DNA from: an uncultured Pseudomonadota bacterium
GTDB lineage: Bacteria; Pseudomonadota; Alphaproteobacteria; UBA3830
Direction of reading: 5' to 3'
Assembly (NCBI GenBank): GCA_902771535.1
Contig: CACXWU010000011.1
Location: 1 to 37,822, forward strand
Length of the DNA: 37,822 bases
The notes beneath the pieces are model-generated. The model had not been told where the DNA came from. It did not search any database and saw only the letters and a program-made list of their open reading frames with translations. Numbering within the stretch: position 1 is the stretch's first letter; the number at the start of each line of letters is the position of its first letter. Below are positions 8,255 to 16,494 of the stretch, one piece after another. The position numbers were made by a program, and so were the translations under genes.

Positions 8255-10021
8255 TCATTTATACATCCCTTTTCCGGATTTCGAATGATCATTATTCTGG
8301 GTAAGGAATTCTTTGAAAAGAAAACCATCTGCATCTAATTCGATATATTGCGAGAATATGTCATCCCATTGTTCGTGAGTTAATTTATAAACGGAATTAG
8401 TGATTTCTTGTTTTTGATCAGTAAATTCTTTAAGTGGTTCGTCAATTTTGGTAATAACGTCGTAATATTCTCTGGCTGACATTCGAATATACCCTTCACT
8501 GGAGGTATAGGCCGCTTCGCAGAGAAGACTCTTTTTCTCTGAAGATGTTCCTAACATTACCTTATATCCTGCGTCGTTAACGTAAAGAATTTCTTTTAAC
8601 CAAAAACTCGAAATTGTTATTACCGTTTCAGGCTTTTCTTTTTTAAAATCTATGACCATCACAGCATTATTCGGTCTACTCTTCATGAAGGAGACTCCCT
8701 CTACCATCTGATCACCATCCTCATACAAAGACTGGACCAGAGTGTTAAACAAGGATACTCTAAAAGGCACATCCCTTACGGCAAGCCTACATTTATCCGA
8801 TTGAGAATCATATTTGACCACTCTGACATCCGAGGCGGAAGGACATTCCGGATTGTATAGTATAAATTCGTCTCTCATGCCCCTTATTAAATAATTGGCT
8901 ATCTCCTGATTAGATCGTGCAAACTGACGCTGAACTGAATTCCCTGCATCCAAGCTTATGTTAGTGTTTTGAACAGGAATAAACGCTAACCTAGGCCTAC
9001 GGTCAGTAATACGCTTTGTAATTACTGTACGCAGTAATTCGGCTCCAATGGGATTTTGTACTAATTCTAAAAGGACTTTATTTAATCGATTCGTATGATG
9101 ATCATCAAAAGAAATAGGACTATCTCCGAAAAACATTGGATCACGCCAAGATGGAACCATGCATTTCACACCACTCCTTCCGAGAATATACATTTTTTCA
9201 CCGTTACGTATAGCTTTCTTGACGTCACTGCAGAATACCAATCGTTTCTTTGAATTCAATTCCCCTACATAAATTTCTTTTTCCTGTCTTACAATTTTAA
9301 ACGACCAGTCACAGCATTTATCCCTAAATATACGAACCAGGTTTTCACTATTTTCTTTTGATGATATTTCTTTGCATAAAATTAATTCGTATGTAGTCAT
9401 AGCTTCCTTGTATGAGTCGGTCAAAACTCCAGGAGCGTGATTTTTTTTATCTGCTTCGTATTTATCATAGTACTTATCGGTGCTGCTTTTTCTTCGTCTT
9501 CTCGGATTGTAAGACATTCCGTGTTGTGAATCCTGAATATCATGAGTTTGTTTTTCTCGATAAAAAGATGGAAAATATTCCTCCGATAATGTATATCCTG
9601 GCATTTGCTCTGCATAATTTGATACGGTGTTTGCCGAAGTAAATTGCTCGGCATCTGGTTCCATATCGAAAATGCCTTCGTCCTTATCCGTTCCGTTAGA
9701 ATTTTGCAATGATTGAGTAAATACGTCTGGAAAAAAGACTTCTCCTTTTCGAACGTTTAATGTGTAATTTGAATCACTACCGCTCGACGAACCGAAATAA
9801 AATTCGGTCTTGTTTACTTTATTTCCCAAAGCCTTTATCGGTATAGGAAGAGAATTTTTTCGGGATCTATTCTTTGCATTCGTGAATTCTTTTTCTTCAT
9901 CTTTCGTTTCCCGTACAGCCGGTGTCAGCGTATAACTATGTTTTGAAAACATTTTATTAAACGACATCGCCTGAATATTACTCTGCGCTATAATCAAAGC
10001 AATTAACAAAATCTTTTTCAT
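8255..10021 (-). CDS. Exported protein with degenerate M91-like peptidase signature
   Basis: The product is 588 aa with a signal peptide ('KKILLIALIIAQSNIQA') and GAGG about 9 nt before the ATG. A low-complexity region (about 30-200) contains 'NPRRRRKSS' near residue 172, a basic patch of nuclear-localisation type. The C-terminal half has 'VLLELVQNPIGAELLRTV' (about 316-333), 'EFILYNPE' (about 385) and 'VSLFNTLVQSLYEDG' (about 422-436). In order and spacing these recall the M91/NleD-type effector peptidases, where the last motif would be 'LFHELIHALH'. Here the metal-binding His-Glu-His positions read Asn-Thr-Gln, so a protease would be inactive. The family resemblance is my inference from pattern alone. 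It lies in the block of exported proteins and shares no recognised name. Confidence 0.7.
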   Translation of the reverse strand: MKKILLIALIIAQSNIQAMSFNKMFSKHSYTLTPAVRETKDEEKEFTNAKNRSRKNSLPIPIKALGNKVNKTEFYFGSSSGSDSNYTLNVRKGEVFFPDVFTQSLQNSNGTDKDEGIFDMEPDAEQFTSANTVSNYAEQMPGYTLSEEYFPSFYREKQTHDIQDSQHGMSYNPRRRRKSSTDKYYDKYEADKKNHAPGVLTDSYKEAMTTYELILCKEISSKENSENLVRIFRDKCCDWSFKIVRQEKEIYVGELNSKKRLVFCSDVKKAIRNGEKMYILGRSGVKCMVPSWRDPMFFGDSPISFDDHHTNRLNKVLLELVQNPIGAELLRTVITKRITDRRPRLAFIPVQNTNISLDAGNSVQRQFARSNQEIANYLIRGMRDEFILYNPECPSASDVRVVKYDSQSDKCRLAVRDVPFRVSLFNTLVQSLYEDGDQMVEGVSFMKSRPNNAVMVIDFKKEKPETVITISSFWLKEILYVNDAGYKVMLGTSSEKKSLLCEAAYTSSEGYIRMSAREYYDVITKIDEPLKEFTDQKQEITNSVYKLTHEQWDDIFSQYIELDADGFLFKEFLTQNNDHSKSGKGMYK

Positions 10022-10377
10022 ATTAAAATCCTCAAATTAACAAAAGACCAACAAAAACTACTCACAAAACGCAGACGATCACGTACAGAAATAAATTCAT
10101 CCGTATCCGTAAGCTCGAACTGGTTTTAATTAACGTCGCTTAACTCATAAAAACTGAACCCGCGACCCAAAATCACAAAGTCGGCGTCGATTCTCTCCGA
10201 ATTTGGCTTATTATGCAATACGCTTGTTAATATTTATTAAACTCACTTAAACATAATAGTGTCGCTCCTTTTGATGATATAAATTAAAAAACTTCGAAAT
10301 CTATTTTTCGCAAAAATAAACATTTTATTATTATTTTTCGCGTATGATCTTAACAGCATCAGATCGGAGAGATAAAA
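10022..10377. other. Divergent intergenic region, no gene seen
   Basis: This 356-nt AT-rich spacer lies between divergent genes. It must hold promoters for both the 588-aa gene (minus) and the lipoprotein (plus). 'TATGAT' at 10343-10348 is a reasonable -10 box for the lipoprotein gene, about 30 nt before its ATG, but no convincing -35 box accompanies it. I see no ORF, RNA or repeat here. Confidence 0.4.
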
Positions 10378-11241
10378 ATGAGAAAAAAGTTTACGATTTT
10401 CAGTTGTATTTTCGGATTATTGGCGGGCTGCGCGGAATATTCAGGTTCTTCAGAGAAATCGATCTCCAATAATGTCGAATCGAATGATTGCACCGCGAAT
10501 TTTGTAATCGAAAACATGCTTCACTTAAGTTTTGATGATAACTATTTCATGGAAAAGGGACAGAAGTTTCGAATCATTTCTGCATCGAAAAAAGAACTTG
10601 CGGCGGGTAGCTCCAAATCTCAACAGTCAGATATAGTTTACGGTAAAATCGATAGAAACAAATGTGCTTCCGAAAAACTGGAATCGGACGAAAAACGTGC
10701 TTACGTAAAATGCTGTTATCTCGGCAATCTGAATGGAAAACACGTAATAATGCGCAGTTATAATTCCGGCGGATCGGGAACTTTTACCGACATTGTTCAG
10801 TGTTTGATCGAAAAAGAAAATTTGTATATACAGAACGTATCGATGCTGGGAGATCGTGCTTTGGATGGAATCGTTGGCTATCCGCGTTTGGGGTCCAATG
10901 GAGATTTATACTTAAAAATGCGACCGTCAATATCTACGGTTGCGTCCCTGGCGGGAGTTCCGAATAAAGATATAGAAACGGGCCCTTTTCAGGGAGCTGA
11001 AGATTTTTGGAATGTCAGCGAATGTATCTATAATCTAAACACCGGAAAGCTAGAAATTATTTCCATGGAGATAGACTTTGAAAATTCATCAGACGTCACA
11101 AAAATTCTCGAAGAGGTATTCCCGAACCATGAAAAAACAATTCGTATCGAAAAAAACGGAATGCCGGAATTTTTGAACAAGTTCAAATCCGCTTATCTGA
11201 AATTTGCACGAAAAACTGCGAGAAGATTAAATCTCTATTAA
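10378..11241 (+). CDS. Predicted lipoprotein of unknown function
   Basis: This 287-aa protein has a lipoprotein signal: basic 'MRKK', a hydrophobic stretch, and lipobox 'LLAGC' with the acylated Cys at residue 18. The mature part starts with a Ser/Asn-rich linker. It contains paired cysteines ('NDCTANF', 'NKCASEK', 'KCCYLG', 'VQCLIEK', 'SECIYNL') that could form periplasmic disulfides, and a Gly-rich 'SYNSGGSGTFTDIVQ'. GGAGAG lies 7 nt before the ATG. I do not recognise the family. It probably sits in the inner or outer membrane facing the periplasm. Its neighbours on both sides also encode exported proteins. Confidence 0.75.
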   Translation: MRKKFTIFSCIFGLLAGCAEYSGSSEKSISNNVESNDCTANFVIENMLHLSFDDNYFMEKGQKFRIISASKKELAAGSSKSQQSDIVYGKIDRNKCASEKLESDEKRAYVKCCYLGNLNGKHVIMRSYNSGGSGTFTDIVQCLIEKENLYIQNVSMLGDRALDGIVGYPRLGSNGDLYLKMRPSISTVASLAGVPNKDIETGPFQGAEDFWNVSECIYNLNTGKLEIISMEIDFENSSDVTKILEEVFPNHEKTIRIEKNGMPEFLNKFKSAYLKFARKTARRLNLY

Positions 11242-11503
11242 GCTCCGATTTCAAAACACATAATGCTCACGATCAACAATATTTTTGTCATTATTCCCCC
11301 CTTTTCGCTCAATCTATCAATTTTTTAAGATATTTAAAACTTTTGAAATAGGACTATTATCCTTTCTTACTGCGAAATCAAACGAGCTTATACCATTTTT
11401 TGTTTTTCCCCAATAAAACCTAAAAATCCCAAAAAACTAACCAAAAATTTACGATTATTTGAAATACTGCATCAGTATAAGTTTTTGTGATAAGGAGCGT
11501 ACG

Positions 11504-12400
11504 ATGAAGTGGTATATTAAAATGATGTTTGATGAAAAAAGGAAATCATCAAAAAAGCAGGTAAAATTAAGCCCCTCCGAAACTCCGAATGAAAAAGTTC
11601 GAATCAGAGATCCAAGAATTTTCATCAACCACATACTACCACTACGGTACTTAGCTGCTATAATTACATTATTCGGAACTTTTTCAGCATATGCAAATGA
11701 TGATGCCAACAAAACTTCCGACACGACAAAGGTCGAAGAAGTGGATATTCTGAAAGGTTTCACCATCGGAGCGGATTTGGTGTACAGCCACTCGGAAGCA
11801 AAGCACAATGAATTTGTCTCCGAATACAGTTGTCCCAATGAAGGAGTTAGAACGAGGGGAAAATCCATACCCGGTGAAATTCAGCATGAGCGTTGCAATA
11901 TCGATCCATCTCTAAATATCGGATATTCACACCTATACAATAACTGGTACATAGGGGCAACAGGCGAAATTTCTCTCGGCAGCGGAAACAAAAAGAACTC
12001 TGGTTTTCACTCCGATAAAGAAGCAGGTAATGCAACGGCAAACACTAAAATATCTGGGTTTTCCGGCGGAATTAAAATCAAAGGAGGATACTATCTAAGA
12101 GATTTGAAATCCGTAGCTTACGGAATTGCCGGCATAAAGTGGAAAAATATCCATTTGCGATTCGATGTAAATGACGTTTCTGGGTCTAAAGCCTGCTTAA
12201 GAAGACCATCGTTTGCACTGGGAGTCGGTTTGGAAAAACCAATCGGTAAAAATCTGTCCGTTTCCGCGGAATGGGAGCATACGTGGCGAAATTCCAGAGA
12301 TCGTTCCAGTGTAGGCAACGCAAATGCAACCGGTTCTTTGCATACCAAGCAGCGGTTAAGCGAACACGATTTCAAAATCGGCATGAAATATTATATCTAA
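11504..12400 (+). CDS. Outer-membrane beta-barrel protein with long signal region
   Basis: The start at 11504 is chosen because AAGGAG lies 7 nt upstream; an in-frame ATG at 11459 lacks a site. The product is about 298 aa. A long, charged N-region (about 45 residues) precedes the hydrophobic segment 'LAAIITLFGTFSAYA', with likely cleavage after 'AYA' near residue 64. The mature part has alternating strands typical of an OmpA/Opa-like eight-stranded barrel: 'FTIGADLVYSHSEAKH', 'NWYIGATGEISLGSG', 'FSGGIKIKGGYYL', 'SFALGVGLEKPIGKNLSV', and a terminal strand 'HDFKIGMKYYI' that ends in an aromatic-hydrophobic pair. The function is unknown: adhesin, porin or structural protein. The next gene follows 28 nt later and may be co-transcribed. 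Confidence 0.8.
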   Translation: MKWYIKMMFDEKRKSSKKQVKLSPSETPNEKVRIRDPRIFINHILPLRYLAAIITLFGTFSAYANDDANKTSDTTKVEEVDILKGFTIGADLVYSHSEAKHNEFVSEYSCPNEGVRTRGKSIPGEIQHERCNIDPSLNIGYSHLYNNWYIGATGEISLGSGNKKNSGFHSDKEAGNATANTKISGFSGGIKIKGGYYLRDLKSVAYGIAGIKWKNIHLRFDVNDVSGSKACLRRPSFALGVGLEKPIGKNLSVSAEWEHTWRNSRDRSSVGNANATGSLHTKQRLSEHDFKIGMKYYI

Positions 12401-12428
12401 GTCGAATGTTGCAAAATAGGAGGATTAA

Positions 12429-13556
12429 ATGAAACCAACAGCGATGAAAATTATCGTATCTTTTTTAGTAGCGATGTTTTTTCAGTCCGGACACGGTATG
12501 GAAAACTGGTACGGAAACTCTCTTTGTCTGGCATTTAAGGGAAAAACAAAACAGGCAATGAAAATTGTTCAGAACAACGATTCGAAACTTATAGAGATAA
12601 CCGACTCAAAATTGGTCCCCGAGGAAATTAAAGAAATTATCGACGAGAAACCGGATAATGAACCGGAAACTAACGGGAAATCAGATGATGAACCGAAACC
12701 CGGTAAATTTGTGGCAGTGGGTAGTAGCAATGAAGCAGTTTATAGTAACGATGGTATAAATTGGATTCCAGCGCAGATACCTACGTCCGAGGCTTATTCT
12801 GTCTGTTATGGGAATGGTAAATTCGTGGCGGTTGGCGAGAATAAAGCAGCATACAGTACTGACGGCATTGATTGGAAGGAAACTAATCTGCCTGCGAGTA
12901 GTAGTGAATACAGTTGGCTTCAATGGAAATACATTTGTTATGGGAAAGACAAGTTTGTTGCCATGGCTGAGGGGGATGATAGTATAAAAGTAGCCTATAG
13001 CCTCGATGGTATCGAATGGTTTCCTTTAGAAGAGGTATTTTGGGCTAATTGGCGGGCTATCTGTTATGGAAAAGATACATTCGTAGCACTAATTAGTTAT
13101 GAAAATAAAGCCGCATACAGTACTGACGGTATTAATTGGAAAGAAACCAGTTTACCTTTTGAAGCAGGAGAAAATGCTTCCGTCTGCTATGGTAACGACA
13201 AATTTGTAGCTGTCAGCGACGATAAAGCAGCATACAGCACTGATGGAATAAATTGGGTTTCGGCTGAAATGCCAGATGTGTCCAACTTATTTTCTATCTG
13301 CTATGGGAACGGCAAATTCATTGCTGTACCTGATTATGGGAATACGATAGCACATAGCACTGACGGTATCCATTGGGGGAGAATTATTTTGCCCTTTGAT
13401 AATTCATACTATTCTGTCTGTTACGGAAACGGCAAGTTTGTTGCAATGGGTGACTCCGATAAAGCAATTTATAGTACTGACGGTATTTATTGGGAAGAAG
13501 CAATCTCTACTTTACCTTACTCTTATTACTGGAGCTCCATCTGCTACGGAGGATAA
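12429..13556 (+). CDS. Exported seven-repeat beta-propeller protein (Asp-box-like)
   Basis: This 375-aa protein has a signal peptide ('MKIIVSFLVAMFFQSGHG') and an acidic linker rich in 'DEPK/NEPE' (about 70-95). Seven tandem repeats of about 40 residues then run to the C-terminus. Each has the form 'GKFVAVG...AAYSTDGINW...' and ends 'SVCYGN'. The 'S-x-D-G-x-x-W' core resembles the Asp-box (BNR) hairpin of sialidase-type propellers. Seven units fit one closed seven-bladed propeller. No catalytic sialidase residues are evident, so a binding or scaffold role is more likely than an enzyme. AGGAGG lies 5 nt before the ATG. The left attachment site of the island begins 9 nt after its stop. Confidence 0.8.
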   Translation: MKPTAMKIIVSFLVAMFFQSGHGMENWYGNSLCLAFKGKTKQAMKIVQNNDSKLIEITDSKLVPEEIKEIIDEKPDNEPETNGKSDDEPKPGKFVAVGSSNEAVYSNDGINWIPAQIPTSEAYSVCYGNGKFVAVGENKAAYSTDGIDWKETNLPASSSEYSWLQWKYICYGKDKFVAMAEGDDSIKVAYSLDGIEWFPLEEVFWANWRAICYGKDTFVALISYENKAAYSTDGINWKETSLPFEAGENASVCYGNDKFVAVSDDKAAYSTDGINWVSAEMPDVSNLFSICYGNGKFIAVPDYGNTIAHSTDGIHWGRIILPFDNSYYSVCYGNGKFVAMGDSDKAIYSTDGIYWEEAISTLPYSYYWSSICYGG

Positions 13557-13564
13557 AAGTTTCA

Positions 13565-13605
13565 TTGATTGAACTGGTTGCGAGGGAAGGATTTGAACCA
13601 ACGAC
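13565..13605. repeat. Island attachment site: tRNA-fMet 3' fragment
   Basis: These 41 bp match 21782-21822 at 39 positions. Read on the minus strand they hold the T-arm, acceptor 3' strand and CCA of the initiator tRNA, plus 9-10 bp beyond it. Similarity stops abruptly on both sides. There is no D-arm or anticodon arm, so this is not a tRNA gene. This is the expected far-end product of integration into a tRNA 3' end. Confidence 0.85.
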
Positions 13606-13692
13606 TCGTGATGATTAATGAAATTGTATCATTTTTTACGTGTTTTTTTCTGATCCACAATACCTGCAATACATTCTCTCAACCCCATTCTT

Positions 13693-13791
13693 TCATCTCA
13701 TGTTATAATAAACATACTTATACGAATACTCTCTTCCAAACACAGTGGTTGATGCAAACAACATATTTGCAATAATTAAGGCTTTTTTCAT
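13693..13791 (-). pseudogene. 32-aa signal-peptide stub
   Basis: A strong site (AAGGAAGGG) precedes an ATG at 13791. The frame gives 'MKKALIIANMLFASTTVFG', a clear signal peptide, then 'REYSYKYVYYNMR' and TGA. It resembles the signal of the 487-aa island gene ('MKKAVFLANFAIMTFNVFG'). It is most likely the 5' stump of an exported-protein gene cut short beside the attachment site. A real micro-protein is possible. Confidence 0.45.
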
Positions 13792-13886
13792 TTTACCCTT
13801 CCTTTATATAACCTTACTTGTTTGTATGAGGGCAATTTTAGAAAAAACAATAGGGATGTCAAAAAAAATTATATAAAAAATCAGAA

Positions 13887-13907
13887 AAAGGAGAATTTCT
13901 CTCCTTT
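13887..13907 (-). terminator. Rho-independent terminator after the ankyrin gene
   Basis: A perfect 8-bp stem ('AAAGGAGA' with 'TCTCCTTT', 5-nt loop) lies 24 nt past the ankyrin stop. On the minus strand it is followed by a T-rich tract. Confidence 0.75.
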
Positions 13908-13930
13908 CCTGTTATTAATCTTAATTTCAC

Positions 13931-15253
13931 TTAAACCGACTGTTCGTTTCTCTTTTTCATTATACTTTGAAATATTCCGCTGACTGTTCCATATTGCAAT
14001 TTTTCTCTTGCGTATTCCAAAGCTGTTATCCCGTTTTTATTTGGACGACGCGGATCTGCTCCTTTGTCAATTAACACACAAGTTATGTCACAAGGTGCTC
14101 TCCTGTCTATCACATTCATCAGAGGTGTTCGACCATTTTGATCTTCAGAATTGGGATTCGCCCCACATTTCAGCAAAAGTTCGATCGAGTCTTTATTACA
14201 TTTCTCTGTAGCATATATCAACGCTGAACGTCCTTTATTATCAATCTCATTTACGTTAACCAAATATAAATTTTGATTATTAGACGGACGCAAAGATAGT
14301 AAAAACCGAATAACATCAGCATGTCCTGCCATTGCAGCGCGTATCAACATCGTTCTGCCTTCATTATCTTTAAGATTCGGATTTGCTCCACGCTTCAGTA
14401 ATAGTTTAGCTCTGTCTGCATCACTTGCGAACATTAACGCTGTCTGTCCTATATTATCTTGAATGTTCGGATTAGCATTGTGCGCTAACAACAGTTCAAC
14501 CATACTCAGTCTATCGCAAGCAATTATCCATTCAAGTATCATTTGTCCCATATCGTTTGCATTTTGCGAATTTACGCGACGATTATTTTCATTATTGGCG
14601 GCTGCACGCATTAACGCCGTTTGACCAAACTGGTCTTGAATATTCGGGTCAGCTTCATGCTCTAACAACAACTTCGCCACAGAAAAGTTTTCTTCTATAA
14701 CAGCATATATCAATGCTGTTTGATTTCGTGAATTCCTAAGATTCGGATTGGCACCATACTCTAACAACAACTTTATAACATTGGGATTTCCACAGTGGTT
14801 GATGGACAAAATCATAGCTGTTTGATCAAACCGGTCTTGAATATTTGGATCAGCCCTATGTTCCAGCAGTAATTGTACCATATCCAAATACCCGTTGCCA
14901 GATGCCCACATCAAAGCTGTTTGCCCTCGTTGGTTTGGGATATTCGGATCAGCTTTATGTTTCATCAAAAGTCTTACAATACCTGAGTTTTTTGTGTCGA
15001 CTGCAAAGACCAATGCCGTTCTACCAACGCTATCTTGAATATTGGGATCTATTCCTTTATTCAACAACAACTCTAGGGTTGGTTTATCTCCATTTTTAGC
15101 TGCCTCGAACCATTGATCGTAGTCTTCGTTATTTATTGCTATAGCTTGTGATGAATGATTTAAATCATCAGATTCATTGACGCTCATAGCAAGAGAAACG
15201 TCTCCAAATGATAACATTAACATTATGCTTAAACTTACCAAACCGTGTCTCAT
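13931..15253 (-). CDS. Exported ankyrin-repeat protein
   Basis: The product is about 440 aa. The start at 15253 has GGGGAG about 7 nt upstream and gives a clean signal peptide ('LVSLSIMLMLSFGDVSLA'); an upstream Met at 15298 gives a poorer one. About ten ankyrin repeats fill the mature protein, each with cores such as 'GQTALMWASGNGYLDMVQ', 'LLLEHRADPNIQD' and 'GRTPLMNVID'. One repeat carries an insertion near 'NENNRRVNSQNANDMG'. Ankyrin arrays bind proteins and are common among secreted factors of intracellular bacteria; a host target here is inferred. Unlike many ankyrin effectors it has a Sec-type signal. The promoter region abuts the left end of the IS982-type element. Confidence 0.88.
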   Translation of the reverse strand: MRHGLVSLSIMLMLSFGDVSLAMSVNESDDLNHSSQAIAINNEDYDQWFEAAKNGDKPTLELLLNKGIDPNIQDSVGRTALVFAVDTKNSGIVRLLMKHKADPNIPNQRGQTALMWASGNGYLDMVQLLLEHRADPNIQDRFDQTAMILSINHCGNPNVIKLLLEYGANPNLRNSRNQTALIYAVIEENFSVAKLLLEHEADPNIQDQFGQTALMRAAANNENNRRVNSQNANDMGQMILEWIIACDRLSMVELLLAHNANPNIQDNIGQTALMFASDADRAKLLLKRGANPNLKDNEGRTMLIRAAMAGHADVIRFLLSLRPSNNQNLYLVNVNEIDNKGRSALIYATEKCNKDSIELLLKCGANPNSEDQNGRTPLMNVIDRRAPCDITCVLIDKGADPRRPNKNGITALEYAREKLQYGTVSGIFQSIMKKRNEQSV

Positions 15254-15323
15254 ATTTGTCTCCCCGCTTTTTCCTAAACACGATCTCGAAACTAACATAT
15301 GAAAGAATTAGAATTCAACCTAA

Positions 15324-15972
15324 AACCTCCAATTATGGATTAGAAAGGGAGAGGTACTGAGCAGAAATGGAAGACTTAGTCGATTTCAATTGATAAGCAG
15401 TGAGGATCAAAATTATATGCACGAGCATGTTGATAAAAGACCTGTGCCAGAAGTGCTCCAGCATGAATTTATTTTTGAGATAATCGAAAACTGTCTCTAC
15501 GAAAGAGCGTTTGCGCAAAAGAATTTTCTCCTCGAACGACATCAAAATATTTTTCATCGAGCGCTTTATCCCCGTGATTATTTTCAGTCCCCAAGCCATC
15601 AAACGAAGAAACAAATCTTTGCTGATGTAGCCTTTGTCTGCAAACAAAAATCCCTTCATGTTTACTGTCATTTGAGGCACTACCAACCGATCGTCGACGT
15701 TTCCTTTCGTAAGTTTTGCGTTCATTAAATTTTCTTTGTCATCGATGTGTAATTTGAATCCGAAAAACCAACCTTTAGTCGATTTCCTTCTCTTCTTTTC
15801 GTCTTCTATTTGCTTCTTTTTCATATCCTCTTCCAACGCTTTCAAAAAATCATCTATCAAACAAAATAATCTCGTGATATCCATTCTTCATAGCTTCGCT
15901 CTTGTTCTTTTTTTTCGGAGCGTAGCCTTTCCTTCCCTCTATTTTCAAGATCTCTAATCCGTAATTGGGGTT
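15324..15972 (-). mobile_element. Defective IS982-family insertion sequence (~650 bp)
   Basis: Imperfect terminal inverted repeats mark the ends. The left reads 'AACCTCCAATTATGGATTAG', and the right, read inward, 'AACCCCAATTACGGATTAG'. Between them lies one transposase gene with a large internal deletion. A full IS982 element is about 1 kb. The right end joins directly to the integrase remnant. The left flank is not the missing part of the integrase, and I see no matching target duplication, so one side has been rearranged since insertion. Confidence 0.75.
15333..15884 (-). pseudogene. IS982-family transposase, internally deleted
   Basis: The 183-aa frame keeps the family N-terminus ('DITRLFCLIDDFLKALEE') and the C-terminal half: 'GWFFGFKLHIDDKENLMNAK', 'GNVDDR', 'LFADKGYIS', 'KILLRKRSFVETVFDYLKN', 'EHFWHRS'. 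Roughly 90-100 residues between them are missing compared with a typical length of about 290. That removes an N-terminal part of the DDE catalytic region. The reading frame is preserved, so a shortened protein could be made but should not catalyse transposition. Confidence 0.8.
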
Positions 15973-16221
15973 AAAAGAGCTTGGAAAAGAATTCTTGAAA
16001 GAGCTGGAATAAAAAATTTGCGCATACATGATATTCGCAGAATTTTGGGAAGCTATCAGGCGATTACGGAAGCGAGTCTCAATATCATAGGGAAATCGTT
16101 GAGACATAAATCGCAAACGGCGACTCAGATATACGCGCGATTAACAAATGATCCTGTGAGAGAGACAATGGAAACAGCTACGAATAAAATGCTGGAGTAC
16201 AGAAATAAGGAGAATGAATAA
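15970..16221 (+). pseudogene. int: Tyrosine integrase, C-terminal remnant
   Basis: The frame is open from the IS982-type right end. It reads 'KRAWKRILERAGIKNLRIHD', then 'IRRILGSYQAITEASL', 'IIGKSLRHKSQTATQIYARL', 'NDPVR'. These are the last catalytic boxes of a phage-type tyrosine recombinase: the Arg-box 'HDIRR', 'HKS', and the Tyr nucleophile in 'IYARL'. The usual 'LGHKS' reads 'LRHKS'. The N-terminal 300 or so residues are absent. As the only integrase trace inside the tRNA-bounded segment, it is the likely source of that integration. Confidence 0.88.
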
Positions 16222-16278
16222 CATCAAAAAATTCGAAAATCAGTTGTGGGAGTTAAAGTCTCTATTTTATAGCTGTTC

Positions 16279-16400
16279 TCCTATCAAAAGAGAAAATTAA
16301 CGATTTATTAACTTTTAACTCACGCCAGCCCCACTACCCCCGGCCCTTGGGAGAGTAACACAGAAAGATTAACATTCTGTTGATTTACCTTTTTGCTAAC
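16279..16400 (-). repeat. Dispersed intergenic repeat, copy C
   Basis: Read on the minus strand this matches copy A at 4251-4377: 'gttagcaaaaa', 'ggtaaatcaacag', 'aatgttaatctttctgtgtta', a G-rich core with 'cccaagggccgggggtag', and the end 'ttttgatagga'. Within it 'ATCAACA' and 'TGTTAAT' can form a short stem. It sits inside the island, after the integrase remnant. Confidence 0.65.
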
Positions 16401-16494
16401 CGGAAAGCTTTCGGAGACAGTATTATGAATACAACTATTCTACGGTTTGCTCTCTATATTTAAATCGATTTTTGTGATTTCCCTGCATACCGTT

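Noticed and set aside
13565-13605. Partial tRNA as a possible functional tRNA gene
   Set aside because: Only the T-arm and acceptor 3' half are present, so it is an attachment-site copy.
13569-13775. Plus-strand open frame over the left attachment site
   Set aside because: It starts within the tRNA fragment, has no ribosome site, and its sequence looks random. The minus strand has a better-supported signal-peptide stub.
15316-15980. Target-site duplication for the IS982-type element
   Set aside because: Bases flanking the two ends do not match over 7-8 bp, so no duplication can be claimed.
15850-16116. Minus-strand open frame across the IS right end and integrase remnant
   Set aside because: It crosses the terminal inverted repeat and runs antisense to the integrase motifs, so it is a shadow frame.
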